A stretch of 64,000 nt of DNA from VAZQ01 sp036557665. GTDB lineage: Bacteria; Pseudomonadota; Alphaproteobacteria; Rhizobiales; Xanthobacteraceae. The position numbers were made by a program, and so were the translations under genes. Under the pieces are notes generated by a model. The model was not told the origin of the DNA, did not search any database, and worked only from the letters and a program-made list of their open reading frames with translations. Location: assembly GCA_036557665.1 (NCBI GenBank), contig DATBHG010000070.1, forward strand, positions 62,001-126,000. The letters run 5' to 3'. Shown here piece after piece: positions 1-8,030 of the stretch (position 1 is its first letter; each line of letters starts with the position of its first letter).

Positions 1-1
1 A

Positions 2-517
2 TGCGGGCCGAGCAGCAAGGTGGACGAGATGCTGCGGCTGATCGACGTTCTCAACCCGGAAAACGAGCCGGGCCGGCTGACGCTCATTGTCCGGCTCGGC
101 TCGGAAAAGGTGGGCGAGCAACTGCCGGGCATGATCCGCGCCGTGCAGCAGGAGGGGAAGGTCGTTTTGTGGTCGTGCGATCCGATGCACGGGAACACCA
201 TCACCTCCGAAACGGGCTACAAGACGCGTCCCTTCGACCGCATACTTTCGGAAGTAAAGACGTTCTTCGCAGTTCATCGTGCGGAAGGCACACACGCCGG
301 CGGCGTGCATCTGGAAATGACCGGGCAGAACGTTGCCGAATGCACCGGTGGGGCGCGCATGATCACCGACGCCGATTTCAAGGACCGCTATCATACCGTC
401 TGCGATCCCAGGCTCAACGCAGAACAATCGATCGATCTTGCATTCCTGCTTGCCGACCTGCTCAAGGCCGAGCGAACCGCGAAAGTGCGGCCGCTGCCGG
501 CTGCTGCAGGCCTGTAA
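2..517 (+). CDS. 3-deoxy-7-phosphoheptulonate synthase, class II (C-terminal part)
   Basis: This is the C-terminal ~171 residues of a class II (plant/AroH-II type) DAHP synthase, which condenses phosphoenolpyruvate and erythrose-4-phosphate in the first step of the cytoplasmic shikimate pathway. The frame is open to the left window edge, so the gene is cut by the window and is not truncated in nature as far as can be seen. Family motifs are clear: DPMHGNT, the KTRPFD segment, GTHAGGVHLEMTGQNV followed by ECTGG (metal-binding Glu), and the late CDPRLN segment carrying a metal-binding Asp. It converges with the GDCCVxC gene, 22 bases away. The class is unambiguous; the symbol is left empty because naming varies. 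Confidence 0.95.
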   Translation, partial: CGPSSKVDEMLRLIDVLNPENEPGRLTLIVRLGSEKVGEQLPGMIRAVQQEGKVVLWSCDPMHGNTITSETGYKTRPFDRILSEVKTFFAVHRAEGTHAGGVHLEMTGQNVAECTGGARMITDADFKDRYHTVCDPRLNAEQSIDLAFLLADLLKAERTAKVRPLPAAAGL

Positions 518-539
518 TGGGGGCTCGCGGGCGATAAGG

Positions 540-755
540 TCACGCGCGCCTCGGTGTCAGGCGGCTTCGTTCCTCCTGGATCGGCGGGCAGGGCACGCTG
601 CCGTAGGAACAGAAGACGCAGCAATCCCCTTCCCTTGGGCGAAGTTGCGCGCCGCACCTGGTACAGTCATAGAAGAACCGACATGCATCCGCCGACATGA
701 TCTCGGTCTTTGCCGTCCCGCAACTTGGGCACGTAATGACGGACTGATAGATCAT
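540..755 (-). CDS. GDCCVxC-domain small cysteine-rich protein
   Basis: A 71-residue protein with nine cysteines. The N-terminal half holds a zinc-ribbon-like pair of Cys knuckles (CPSC at residues 9-12 and CTRC at 31-34). The C-terminal half holds the signature GDCCVFC at residues 43-49, followed by SYGSVPCPP. I recognise this as the GDCCVxC family, some members of which are annotated as selenoproteins; here all positions are Cys. Function is unknown; metal binding or redox is an inference from the Cys content. The ATG at 755 has an AGGGA-like ribosome site. It lies 57 bases downstream of the radical SAM gene on the same strand, so the two are probably co-transcribed. Confidence 0.85.
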   Translation of the reverse strand: MIYQSVITCPSCGTAKTEIMSADACRFFYDCTRCGAQLRPREGDCCVFCSYGSVPCPPIQEERSRLTPRRA

Positions 756-812
756 GAGCGGTGTATCCCTCCGTTCCTCGCCTTTTTAGGGGAGCTGAAC
801 GCGCCCGGCGCA

Positions 813-1739
813 TCAAGCGATGCTGCACGAGCCGCCGCCGAGAACGCAGAATTTCGCGCAATGAGGATGGTTGAGGCGCACGGGCTTATCGGCCTCCTTC
901 AGCGTAGGGCCGAGCTCGAACTGCGCATCATATGGCACCAGGGTACATGCAAGGACCACTGGGTGGGCGCTGCCCTTGCGCTTGACGACCATGCGCGAGC
1001 TTGCGCACATCACTTCCGACGGCGATTTGCCGAGAACGCCCCAGCACGCTTGTGTTATTTCCGGGACGTCCGCTTCTGCATCCATTTCCGGAAAGAGCAC
1101 GAGTGCGGCGGCATCAAACGCATCGATCGGAATACGGTGCTCTGAAAACAACCGGGCGAAACCCTCTCGCTCGGCTTGCGGGTCATCGTTCCACATGGTG
1201 CGGCCCGCGACCGTTACTCTGAACCCGGAGCGCGCGAGCCAGATCAGCCCCTCCAGCGTGGGCTTGAAGGTGCCGGGACCGCGCTCCTCCTCGTGACGCT
1301 CGGGCGTGAAGTGGTCGAGCGAGACCCGAATTGTGAGATTTCGGCCAAAACGAGAGTTCAGCTCGATGAGCCTTGACTTCCTTCGCTGCATTGGACGCAT
1401 GGCATTGGTCAGAACGAGGACCCGAAACCGGCGCGACAGGCAGTCCGCCATCATCGCAGAGAGGTCCGGATTCAAGAAGGGCTCGCCCCCGGTGAATCCA
1501 ATCTCTTCCGTATCCCATTCCTCCCGCGCGATCTCATCGAGAAAGGCGACAACCTCGGCGCGGCTGAGATAAACCAGCCGATCATTTCTTGGACTGGATT
1601 CGATGTAGCAGTTCCGGCAGGTGATGTTGCACAGCGTTCCGGTATTGAACCACAACGTTCTCAGCCGCTGCAGGTCAACGGTTGCGCGTGGCTCGCCGAT
1701 GGCGGTGAATTCGGGGTTTTTGAATTTGCGAATGTCCAA
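813..1739 (-). CDS. Radical SAM domain protein
   Basis: A 308-residue radical SAM enzyme. The canonical CxxxCxxC iron-sulfur motif is at Cys37, Cys41 and Cys44 (CNITCRNC), and the SAM-binding GGEP motif follows in GFTGGEPFLNP. The C-terminus carries three more cysteines (294, 298, 305) around a GGGSC sequence, which could hold a second cluster or a product-binding site; no full SPASM domain is evident. The substrate is not identifiable. The first possible start is a TTG at 1739, with no strong ribosome site, so the start is uncertain. It lies directly upstream of the GDCCVxC gene, which is the obvious candidate partner. Confidence 0.85.
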   Translation of the reverse strand: MDIRKFKNPEFTAIGEPRATVDLQRLRTLWFNTGTLCNITCRNCYIESSPRNDRLVYLSRAEVVAFLDEIAREEWDTEEIGFTGGEPFLNPDLSAMMADCLSRRFRVLVLTNAMRPMQRRKSRLIELNSRFGRNLTIRVSLDHFTPERHEEERGPGTFKPTLEGLIWLARSGFRVTVAGRTMWNDDPQAEREGFARLFSEHRIPIDAFDAAALVLFPEMDAEADVPEITQACWGVLGKSPSEVMCASSRMVVKRKGSAHPVVLACTLVPYDAQFELGPTLKEADKPVRLNHPHCAKFCVLGGGSCSIA

Positions 1740-1865
1740 TTTCGCGACCCGATCGCAAGGTGCTCTGGATAGAGCTTATGTTAGCATGCGCAGGCTCGAT
1801 GACCGTCACCGGAGGTGAGATGGGTCACGATCTTGTGTTCGATGGCAACACAAGGCTAGCCGCCG

Positions 1866-2678
1866 TCAGCCGCCCTCGCGGAACTCCGGATAAAGCGTCA
1901 TGCCGCCGTCGACGAACAGCGTCGTGCCGGTGACGTAGTCGGATTCGTCCGATGCGAGCCACACTGCCGCTCTGGCGATGTCCTCAGGTTCCCCGATGCG
2001 GCCATAGGGGATGAGCTCGAGCAGTGCACGCGCCTGCTCCGGATCGGACCAGACGCTCCTGTTGATGCTCGTCCTGATTGCGCCGGGTGCGATACCGTTC
2101 ACCCGGATCTTCTTTTCCGCCACTTCCTGGGCCAGGCTTTTCATCATCAGCATGATGCCGCCCTTCGAGGCGGCGTAATTGACGTGTCCGGCCCAGGGAA
2201 TGACCTCGTGCACGGAGCTCATGCAGATGATCTTGCCGATTGCCTTTGAGCTCGACGACGGTTTCTGCGCGAGGAACTGTTTGATCGCGTCTCGGGCGCA
2301 AAGAAACTGGCCGGTAAGGTTGACATCGATCACGCTGCGCCACTGTTCCAGTGTCATGCTGGTTACCTGAGAGTCGCGCTGCAAGCCGGCATTGGCGACC
2401 AGAATGTCGAGCCGGCCGAACGCATCGATCAGCTCCGAGAACATGCATCGCACATCGCTCTCTTTGGACACATCGGCCTTGAGCACGACCGCATGTCCGC
2501 CGGCCTTGCGAATATGTCCGGCGATCTCTTCAGCGCTTTGTCTCCGGTCAAGATAATTGACCCCGATCCGCGCACCGGCTTGCGCGAGGGCAATAGCGGT
2601 TGCGGCTCCGATCCCCGAGCTTGCGCCGGTTACGAGTGCGACTTGACCAGAAAGCAGGGCTGGACTGTTTGACGGCAT
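1866..2678 (-). CDS. SDR-family oxidoreductase (glucose 1-dehydrogenase/FabG-like)
   Basis: A classical short-chain dehydrogenase/reductase of about 270 residues, predicted to oxidise or reduce a hydroxyl/keto group with NAD(P). It shows the TGASSGIG nucleotide motif, a NAG motif (LVANAGLQ), the catalytic Ser in CMSSVHE, and the YxxxK pair in NYAASKGG. The C-terminal FVDGGMTLYP is typical of annotated glucose 1-dehydrogenases, but substrate cannot be read from sequence. The frame stays open to 2939, which would overlap the upstream gene; the ATG at 2678 gives the family's normal N-terminus, with ATG 2693 as the alternative. The 190-base gap upstream leaves room for its own promoter. Confidence 0.88.
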   Translation of the reverse strand: MPSNSPALLSGQVALVTGASSGIGAATAIALAQAGARIGVNYLDRRQSAEEIAGHIRKAGGHAVVLKADVSKESDVRCMFSELIDAFGRLDILVANAGLQRDSQVTSMTLEQWRSVIDVNLTGQFLCARDAIKQFLAQKPSSSSKAIGKIICMSSVHEVIPWAGHVNYAASKGGIMLMMKSLAQEVAEKKIRVNGIAPGAIRTSINRSVWSDPEQARALLELIPYGRIGEPEDIARAAVWLASDESDYVTGTTLFVDGGMTLYPEFREGG

Positions 2679-2868
2679 GGGTGGGGCTCGCATTCCCGCT
2701 GCAGGGGTCACTGCAGCAACGCGGGTTGGGACGGAGACATCAACTGTGATGAGGAGGAGCGGTTCCGTGCCGAGCCTCTGCGTCATCCCAGCGTTTGTCG
2801 CGGGGCATCCGCGTCTTCCCGTCTCGTCCTCATGATGCGGATGGCCGCGGCCTGAGCCGACGTCCTTC

Positions 2869-3183
2869 TCATCGTCGGGATTGAATTGGAGTGCCGCGTT
2901 TCTTGTTATAGACGTGAATCTGGACGGTCTCCCACACATCGTTTACATGGTAGGGATCGCTTCGCACGAAAGCGTCGGCGGCAGGCCGGTCCTTTGCATC
3001 GATCACGAAGATGCTGCCGACGGGGGTTTCGCCATCATCCCCAACGAGGGTTCCGGCGGTTACGACATCCACGTCGTACCTTGCGGCCTCGTCGAGATGA
3101 ACGCGGTGCGCACGATAGAGCTTGGCGCGCGTCGTTAGTCCGCCGCTACGGTCGAGTGCATGGATCACGAACAGCATCGGCAC
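2869..3183 (-). CDS. YciI-like protein
   Basis: A 104-residue member of the YciI-like (DUF1330/ferredoxin-like dimer) group. The N-terminal MPMLFVIHALDR strand, the HRVHLDEA helix, the IFVIDAKDR strand and the FVRSDPYHVNDVW segment are typical. Such proteins are small alpha-beta barrels; some act as hydrolases or dehalogenase-like enzymes in aromatic catabolism, but many are uncharacterised. The ATG is preceded by a strong GGAGGAG site. It lies 16 bases downstream of the Rieske ferredoxin gene on the same strand, so both are probably one transcript and part of the ring-oxidation locus. Confidence 0.85.
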   Translation of the reverse strand: MPMLFVIHALDRSGGLTTRAKLYRAHRVHLDEAARYDVDVVTAGTLVGDDGETPVGSIFVIDAKDRPAADAFVRSDPYHVNDVWETVQIHVYNKKRGTPIQSRR

Positions 3184-3199
3184 TCCTCCAGGCTATTGC

Positions 3200-3508
3200 T
3201 CATACTTCAATAAAGACCTTGTCGTTCTCGACGAAGGTGCGATAGGTCGTCACCGGTATCATGCATGGCGGCGCGACGATCTCACCCGTCTTTATGTTGA
3301 ACTGTCCGTTGTGGAAATTGCACTCCACGACGTCATCTTCGATATAGCCCTCGGACAGAGAGCCCGGACCATGCGTGCACGCGTCGTCGGTCACGAAGAA
3401 CTCACCTCCCACATTGAAGACGGCGAGCACGAGCTCACCATGCTCGACACGCAGCGCGGCTCCGGGTGCGACATCCGAAGTGCTGCATAGCTCGATCTTG
3501 CTTGGCAT
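3200..3508 (-). CDS. Rieske-type [2Fe-2S] ferredoxin of an oxygenase system
   Basis: A 102-residue soluble Rieske ferredoxin, which carries single electrons to a ring-hydroxylating oxygenase. Cluster ligands are Cys44/His46 (CTHG) and Cys63/His66 (CNFHNG), with the spacing usual in dioxygenase ferredoxins. No transmembrane segment is present, so it is the electron-carrier type and not a respiratory Rieske protein. The ATG at 3508 has an AGGAGC ribosome site. The terminal oxygenase it most likely serves is encoded on the opposite strand at 5.3 kb, across the divergent promoter region; no cognate reductase gene is visible in the window. Confidence 0.92.
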   Translation of the reverse strand: MPSKIELCSTSDVAPGAALRVEHGELVLAVFNVGGEFFVTDDACTHGPGSLSEGYIEDDVVECNFHNGQFNIKTGEIVAPPCMIPVTTYRTFVENDKVFIEV

Positions 3509-3746
3509 CCCGTTGCTCCTGGTCGTTTTCCTACGAAAGCTTTCTCATGAAATGCTTTGACGATATGACGGGACTGAAATAGCTGGAGACGACTGTCACA
3601 GGTGCGAGACGCGGGTAAGCGTTCGGGCTTGGCAACGCGTAGACCGAGAATAACGCTGGCACAGAGTTTTTAAGGCGGGCATCTGGTACGATTTCAACTA
3701 AAACGAGCAAAAATAATCTACTGTTGTTTGCAATGAGCGACCTTTA
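3509..3746. promoter_or_regulatory. Intergenic region upstream of the ferredoxin gene
   Basis: A 238-base gap separates the zinc dehydrogenase stop from the ferredoxin start, both on the minus strand. The part nearest the dehydrogenase (about 3660-3735) is clearly more AT-rich than the surroundings. The gap is long enough to hold an independent promoter for the ferredoxin-YciI pair, but I could not pick out a convincing -35/-10 pair or operator palindrome. Confidence 0.3.
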
Positions 3747-4856
3747 TCAGTCCCACGGCATCAGGGACGCATGGATGACATCCGGCACGCCGTGGCCGCC
3801 CACGGATCTGATGGCGAGGTCGACGTCCTTGAGACCGAATTTGTGGGTAGTGATCCTCTCCAGCGGAAAACGCCGGGAAGCGATCTGCGCCAAGGCGAGC
3901 TCGCAGGCGCGGTAGCTATGGCCACGCGCGCTCTTGATGGTGATGAATTTCACCGTGACCTTGCCGACGGGAAAGTTGGGGAACTCCGCCATCTCCCCTT
4001 GAATGACGATGGTACCGCCCTTGCGCTTGAGGGTTTCCACCCCAAGCAGGATCGGAATGGTGCCAGCTCCGGCGGTGCAGTCGAGCGCCACATCGACGCC
4101 CTTCCCCCCTGTGATCGCCATGATGCGCGCAAGCGGGTCCTCTTTTTGAACGTCGATCGCGTAATCCGCGCCTAGCGCCTTTGCCACTTCCATGCGGGCT
4201 GCATCCTTGGACGTACCGGTGACGATAATGAGCGAGGCGCCCGCCTGCTTGCAGATTACTGTCTGGGAAAGGCCCTGCTGCCCCGGTCCCTGGATTAACA
4301 CGGTCGAGTTGAATCCCACGCCGCCGTCGAACAGGGACCATTCGACCCCGTTCGCCATCGGGGTCACCAAGCCGGCCAGCTCCGGGGTGACCCCCTTCGG
4401 AACGTGGTGCACTACTGCATTCCAGGGCAGGTATACGTAGTGAGCAAAGCCTCCCCAAAGATGGGGAGCTTTCTCGGCCGAGGTGTAGCCGTAGCGGATA
4501 GCGTCTGGATTGTAGCGCCAGTCCGTATTCTCACAGTGGCGATACTGGCCGAGATGGCACCACTCGCATTTGCCGCAGGCGACGTAGTGCTCGACAAAGA
4601 CCATGTCGCCCTCCTTGAACCCCTTGCGCCGGGTGAATTCCCGACCGGCTTTGGCGATGGTGCCGATATTCTCATGCCCCATGATGACCGGGCTCTTCGT
4701 GGGCGGCGTCTTGTAGAGCTTGACGTCGGTGCCGCAAATTCCGGCGACCTCCATCTTCATCAAGGCGGCGTCTTCCGGGACATCCGGCATCGGAAATTCG
4801 CGAATTTCCGTTCTGCTCGGGCCCGTTCGCACCGCGGCCAACACCTTCTCCACCAC
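3747..4856 (-). CDS. Zinc-dependent alcohol dehydrogenase (MDR family)
   Basis: A 369-residue medium-chain dehydrogenase/reductase that should oxidise an alcohol or cis-diol with NAD(P). The catalytic zinc site is intact (Cys41 in GICGTD; His61-Glu62 in GHEN) and the structural zinc lobe has Cys94, Cys97, Cys100 and Cys108. The Rossmann part includes IQGPGQQGL. The start is a GTG at 4856 with a GGAGG site nine bases upstream. It is the first gene of the left arm of the divergent oxygenase locus, so an alcohol or dihydrodiol intermediate of that pathway is a plausible substrate (inference). Confidence 0.92.
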   Translation of the reverse strand: MVEKVLAAVRTGPSRTEIREFPMPDVPEDAALMKMEVAGICGTDVKLYKTPPTKSPVIMGHENIGTIAKAGREFTRRKGFKEGDMVFVEHYVACGKCEWCHLGQYRHCENTDWRYNPDAIRYGYTSAEKAPHLWGGFAHYVYLPWNAVVHHVPKGVTPELAGLVTPMANGVEWSLFDGGVGFNSTVLIQGPGQQGLSQTVICKQAGASLIIVTGTSKDAARMEVAKALGADYAIDVQKEDPLARIMAITGGKGVDVALDCTAGAGTIPILLGVETLKRKGGTIVIQGEMAEFPNFPVGKVTVKFITIKSARGHSYRACELALAQIASRRFPLERITTHKFGLKDVDLAIRSVGGHGVPDVIHASLMPWD

Positions 4857-4945
4857 TTCGGGATCCTCCGATGACTATCAGTTCCACACCGGTATGGCGC
4901 ATTCAGCTTGCGCGCGCCACCTAGGTTTTCATACGAGGCCACAGC
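4857..4945. promoter_or_regulatory. Divergent intergenic region of the oxygenase locus
   Basis: An 89-base gap lies between the divergent starts of the zinc dehydrogenase (minus) and the 99-aa protein (plus). Promoters for both arms of the Rieske oxygenase locus would have to overlap here, which suits a shared regulator. No regulator gene is encoded next to it, and I see no clear palindromic operator. Confidence 0.35.
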
Positions 4946-5245
4946 GTGCTGGAATCACTGAAACAGTGTCCCGAACAGTCAGCGGCGATCGATCGGGTGA
5001 AGGAGTGGACGCGCATGCGGTTCAACCTGGTGAACGAAGTGCCGATCCTGGTCGCAGAGGTTGCGTGCGGTTTGCCGGGTTGTCCGCCACTCGAGACGGT
5101 CGTTGCGTTCTGGACCGAGGACGACCGCCGCCACCGGTTCAAGCTATTCAAGCCGGCCGCTGCGGTGGAGCTCGAGGATCTTCCGCCGAGCTGGATGAAA
5201 AACGCGCTTGTTGCAGTTGACGAGCCGGGATTCGAGTGTTGCTGA
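4946..5245 (+). CDS. Conserved small protein of unknown function
   Basis: A 99-residue protein with no signal peptide or membrane segment. It is acidic-basic mixed, with a notable CGLPGCPP motif in the middle and a Cys-Cys C-terminus (FECC). The central ETVVAFW strand followed by RRHRFKLFKP suggests a small alpha-beta fold. I do not recognise a named family. The start is GTG at 4946 with a GAGG site seven bases upstream. It heads the right arm of the locus, about 90 bases before the Rieske oxygenase, and codon use looks like that of the neighbouring genes, so it is likely real and co-transcribed. Confidence 0.65.
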   Translation: MLESLKQCPEQSAAIDRVKEWTRMRFNLVNEVPILVAEVACGLPGCPPLETVVAFWTEDDRRHRFKLFKPAAAVELEDLPPSWMKNALVAVDEPGFECC

Positions 5246-5336
5246 GCATCCGCTGCAGTTCACGCGCTTGCTTGCCGATCGCAAGCGCAATGCCTAGTCT
5301 CATCCTGGACAGGCGTTGGCTGACGGAAACGACTCC

Positions 5337-6623
5337 ATGCTCAGGAAGGAACAAAACCAGCTGTTGACCCAGACCGGCCCCGGGACGGCCATGGGCCAAC
5401 TCTTTCGCTGCTACTGGCTGCCCGCGCTTCTGGCGGAGGAGCTGCCGGAGAACGACTGCCCGCCGGTGCGGGTCAAGATGCTGTCCGAACGGCTGCTCGC
5501 GTTCCGTGATACGGACGGCAAGTGCGGCTTGATCGACGAGTTCTGCGCGCACCGCGGAGTGTCGCTCTGGTTCGGGCGTAACGAGGAATCCGGGCTGCGC
5601 TGCCCCTATCATGGCTGGAAATACGACGTGACCGGCCAATGCGTTGAAGTTCCTTCCGAGCCGCTCGAAAGCGGCTTCTGCCGTAAGATCAAGCTCACAT
5701 CGTATCCGCTGGTGCAACGCGGTCCGGTGCTGTGGACGTATATGGGGCCGCCGGAGAAACGCCCGCCTTTGCCCGAATGGGAGTTCGCGACCGTTCCCGC
5801 GGCCCAGACCTTCATCTCCAAGCGCCTGCAGGAGTGCAACTGGCTGCAGGCCATGGAGGGCGGGATCGATTCCAGCCATGTCTCTTTTCTGCACCGCGGA
5901 GACTTGATCTCCGATCCACTGTTCAAGGGCGCCAAGGGCAATCAGTACAATCTTTCCGACATGCAGCCCTGTTTCGAGGTAGTCGAGCAGCCCGGGGGCC
6001 TTTACATCGGGGCCCGCCGCAACGCCGAAAATGGGAGCTACTACTGGCGCATCACCCCCTGGGTCATGCCCTGCTTCACGATGATCCCGCCGCGCGGGGA
6101 CCATCCTATTCATGGTCACTTCTGGATTCCGATCGATGACGAGAATTGCTGGGCGTGGAGCTACGACTTCCACCCCGTTCGCGCCCTGACCAGGCGCGAG
6201 GTCGATGCCATGCGCGGCGGGGCTGGCGTACACTGCAGGTACATGCCGGGCACCTATCGGCCGCTCGCGAACAAGGACAACGATTATCTGATCGACCGCG
6301 CCGCCCAGAAGGCGGGCAAGACTTTCAGCGGCGTTGCCGGTTTCGCAATCCAGGACGCATCACTGCAGGAAAGCATGGGGCCTATCTGCGATCGTACCAA
6401 GGAGAATTTGGTCTCTACCGACAATGGAATCATCATGGCGCGCCACCGCTTGATGCGGGCGGCCAAGGCTCTCGTCGAAAAAGGCACCATGCCGCCCGGG
6501 GTCGATCCCCTGCATCACCGCGTACGCTCGGTCTCGGTGGTGCTGCCAGCCGACCAGGCGTTCGAGGACGCCGCAAAGGAAGCTCTCACCGCGCGTCCCG
6601 GCATGGCCCAGACGACGGTGTGA
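5337..6623 (+). CDS. Rieske non-heme iron oxygenase, large subunit (phthalate dioxygenase-like)
   Basis: A 428-residue terminal oxygenase that should hydroxylate, demethylate or dihydroxylate an aromatic ring. The Rieske cluster ligands are Cys70/His72 (CAHRG) and Cys89/His92 (CPYHGW). The mononuclear iron site is in GGIDSSHVSFLH, with His181, His186 and the bridging Asp178. Length and the N-terminal LLTQTGPGTAMG resemble the phthalate 4,5-dioxygenase/vanillate demethylase group, which are homo-oligomers without a small subunit. A TTG at 5316 is possible, but ATG 5337 matches the family N-terminus. It is followed one base later by the decarboxylase-like gene. No reductase is nearby. Confidence 0.95.
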   Translation: MLRKEQNQLLTQTGPGTAMGQLFRCYWLPALLAEELPENDCPPVRVKMLSERLLAFRDTDGKCGLIDEFCAHRGVSLWFGRNEESGLRCPYHGWKYDVTGQCVEVPSEPLESGFCRKIKLTSYPLVQRGPVLWTYMGPPEKRPPLPEWEFATVPAAQTFISKRLQECNWLQAMEGGIDSSHVSFLHRGDLISDPLFKGAKGNQYNLSDMQPCFEVVEQPGGLYIGARRNAENGSYYWRITPWVMPCFTMIPPRGDHPIHGHFWIPIDDENCWAWSYDFHPVRALTRREVDAMRGGAGVHCRYMPGTYRPLANKDNDYLIDRAAQKAGKTFSGVAGFAIQDASLQESMGPICDRTKENLVSTDNGIIMARHRLMRAAKALVEKGTMPPGVDPLHHRVRSVSVVLPADQAFEDAAKEALTARPGMAQTTV

Positions 6624-6624
6624 G

Positions 6625-7560
6625 ATGCAGCTCAAGACCGTCACCCGCACGCAAGGCAACAACCAGGCGCTGAAGGACGGCAGCGTCAAGCCGCGGACCT
6701 TCACGTTCGACTTCGTCGAAGTCCCGATCCTCATCGATGCCTTCCGCCGCATGGTCCGCGGACTCGAATTCGACATCTGCGAGATGGCCATCACCACCTA
6801 CATCTGTGCCAAGGCGCACGGCAAGCGGATGACTGCGATACCGGTGTTTCTGGTGCGCGCGTTCCATCATGGTGCCATTCTTGTCAACGCGCGCGCGGGC
6901 ATCCGCACACCCAAGGACCTCGAAGGCAAGCGGGTCGGGGTCAACCGCGGCTACACCGTCACCACCGGCGTGTGGGCGCGAAGCATCCTGCAGGAGGAGC
7001 ACGGGGTCGATCTCGGCAAGATTACCTGGGTGCTTTCCGGCGACGAGCACGTTGAGGAATATCGCACGCCGCCTAACGTGGTACCGATCGAGAAGGGAAA
7101 GAAGATGGCCGACATGCTCGCTGCGGGCGATCTCGCCGCCGCGATCGGTATCGAGGCAAGCTCGCCTGAGGTGAGGCCGCTCATCCCCAATGCGCTCGAA
7201 GCGGGCCTTGCCGCCTTGCGCCGCAACGGCCACTACCCGATCAATCACACGGTCGTGCTGAAAGACGAGCTCCTGGCCGAGCATCCCGATTTGGCCGCGG
7301 ATGTGTTCGACGCCTTTGCCGAGTCCAAGCGCCGTTACGTCGAGCGCCTCAAAGCGGGGAAGATCGAGAAGCCGACCGAGGTCGATGAGGTCCATCGCCG
7401 GGTGATGGAGCTCGCCGGCGACCCGCTCCCTTACGGCATTGCACCCAACCGCCGCGTCATCGACGAGCTGATCCGGCATGCGCTCACGCAGCGCATCATC
7501 AGCAAGCCGGTATCGGCAGATGAATTATTCGCTCCGGGTACCCGGGAGCTCGTGGGCTAG
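6625..7560 (+). CDS. 4,5-dihydroxyphthalate decarboxylase-like protein
   Basis: A 311-residue protein of the periplasmic-binding-protein fold, without a signal peptide, matching the group that includes 4,5-dihydroxyphthalate decarboxylase. Visible features are the FDICEMAITTY segment, TPKDLEGKRVGVNRGYTVT, and the C-terminal DPLPYGIAPNR. Cytoplasmic location fits an enzyme and not a transport receptor. The ATG lies one base after the oxygenase stop, so the two are translationally coupled. Together they suggest an aromatic acid is first hydroxylated and then decarboxylated. The exact substrate cannot be read; a binding-protein role is the less likely alternative. Confidence 0.85.
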   Translation: MQLKTVTRTQGNNQALKDGSVKPRTFTFDFVEVPILIDAFRRMVRGLEFDICEMAITTYICAKAHGKRMTAIPVFLVRAFHHGAILVNARAGIRTPKDLEGKRVGVNRGYTVTTGVWARSILQEEHGVDLGKITWVLSGDEHVEEYRTPPNVVPIEKGKKMADMLAAGDLAAAIGIEASSPEVRPLIPNALEAGLAALRRNGHYPINHTVVLKDELLAEHPDLAADVFDAFAESKRRYVERLKAGKIEKPTEVDEVHRRVMELAGDPLPYGIAPNRRVIDELIRHALTQRIISKPVSADELFAPGTRELVG

Positions 7561-7566
7561 GCGCGT

Positions 7567-7977
7567 ATGGCGGATGTGGTTGCGACCCACCGGCTCACGC
7601 ACGAAGCCAGTTTAAAGATGCTCGCCGCCGGCGTGGCCAAGGCGGAGGAGATTGGTTAGGTCAGCCTCGCGGTGGTCGACCAGAGCTGCCGGCTCATCGC
7701 TTTTCTGATGATGGATGGCGCGCGGCATTTCTCGATCATTACCGCCCAACGCAAGGCGATCACGTCGGCCTCGCAGCATCAGCCCACGGGATATGCGCCC
7801 GAGGAGAACGCTTTGAGCATGGCCGTGCGGATTGGCGACTTTACCAACGTCGCCGGCGGATTTCCGATCGTGGCGGACGGGCAGGTGATCGGCGCCGTCG
7901 CAGCGGGCGGCGCCAAGATCGAGCAGGACGTAGTCGTCGCCAAAGCTGCGCTCGCCGCACTCGGCAGGCTGAGGTGA
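7567..7977 (+). pseudogene. HbpS/GlcG-family protein interrupted by one amber codon
   Basis: Translation from ATG 7567 gives a typical cytoplasmic GlcG/HbpS (heme-degrading or heme-binding domain) protein, but codon 31 is TAG (7657-7659). The frame reads AKAEEIG, stop, VSLAVVD, exactly where the family has a single variable residue, and then stays open for 105 codons to TGA at 7977 with family features intact (AQRKAITSASQHQPTG, GGFPIVADGQVIGAV). So one point mutation, with no frameshift, separates it from an intact gene. It follows the decarboxylase by six bases. It is either a young pseudogene, a read-through gene, or a sequencing error. Confidence 0.85.
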
Positions 7978-8030
7978 GCACGTATGCAGCCAAACAGGCA
8001 ATGCGTCGCAGCTCGAAATAACTCTGCTTC

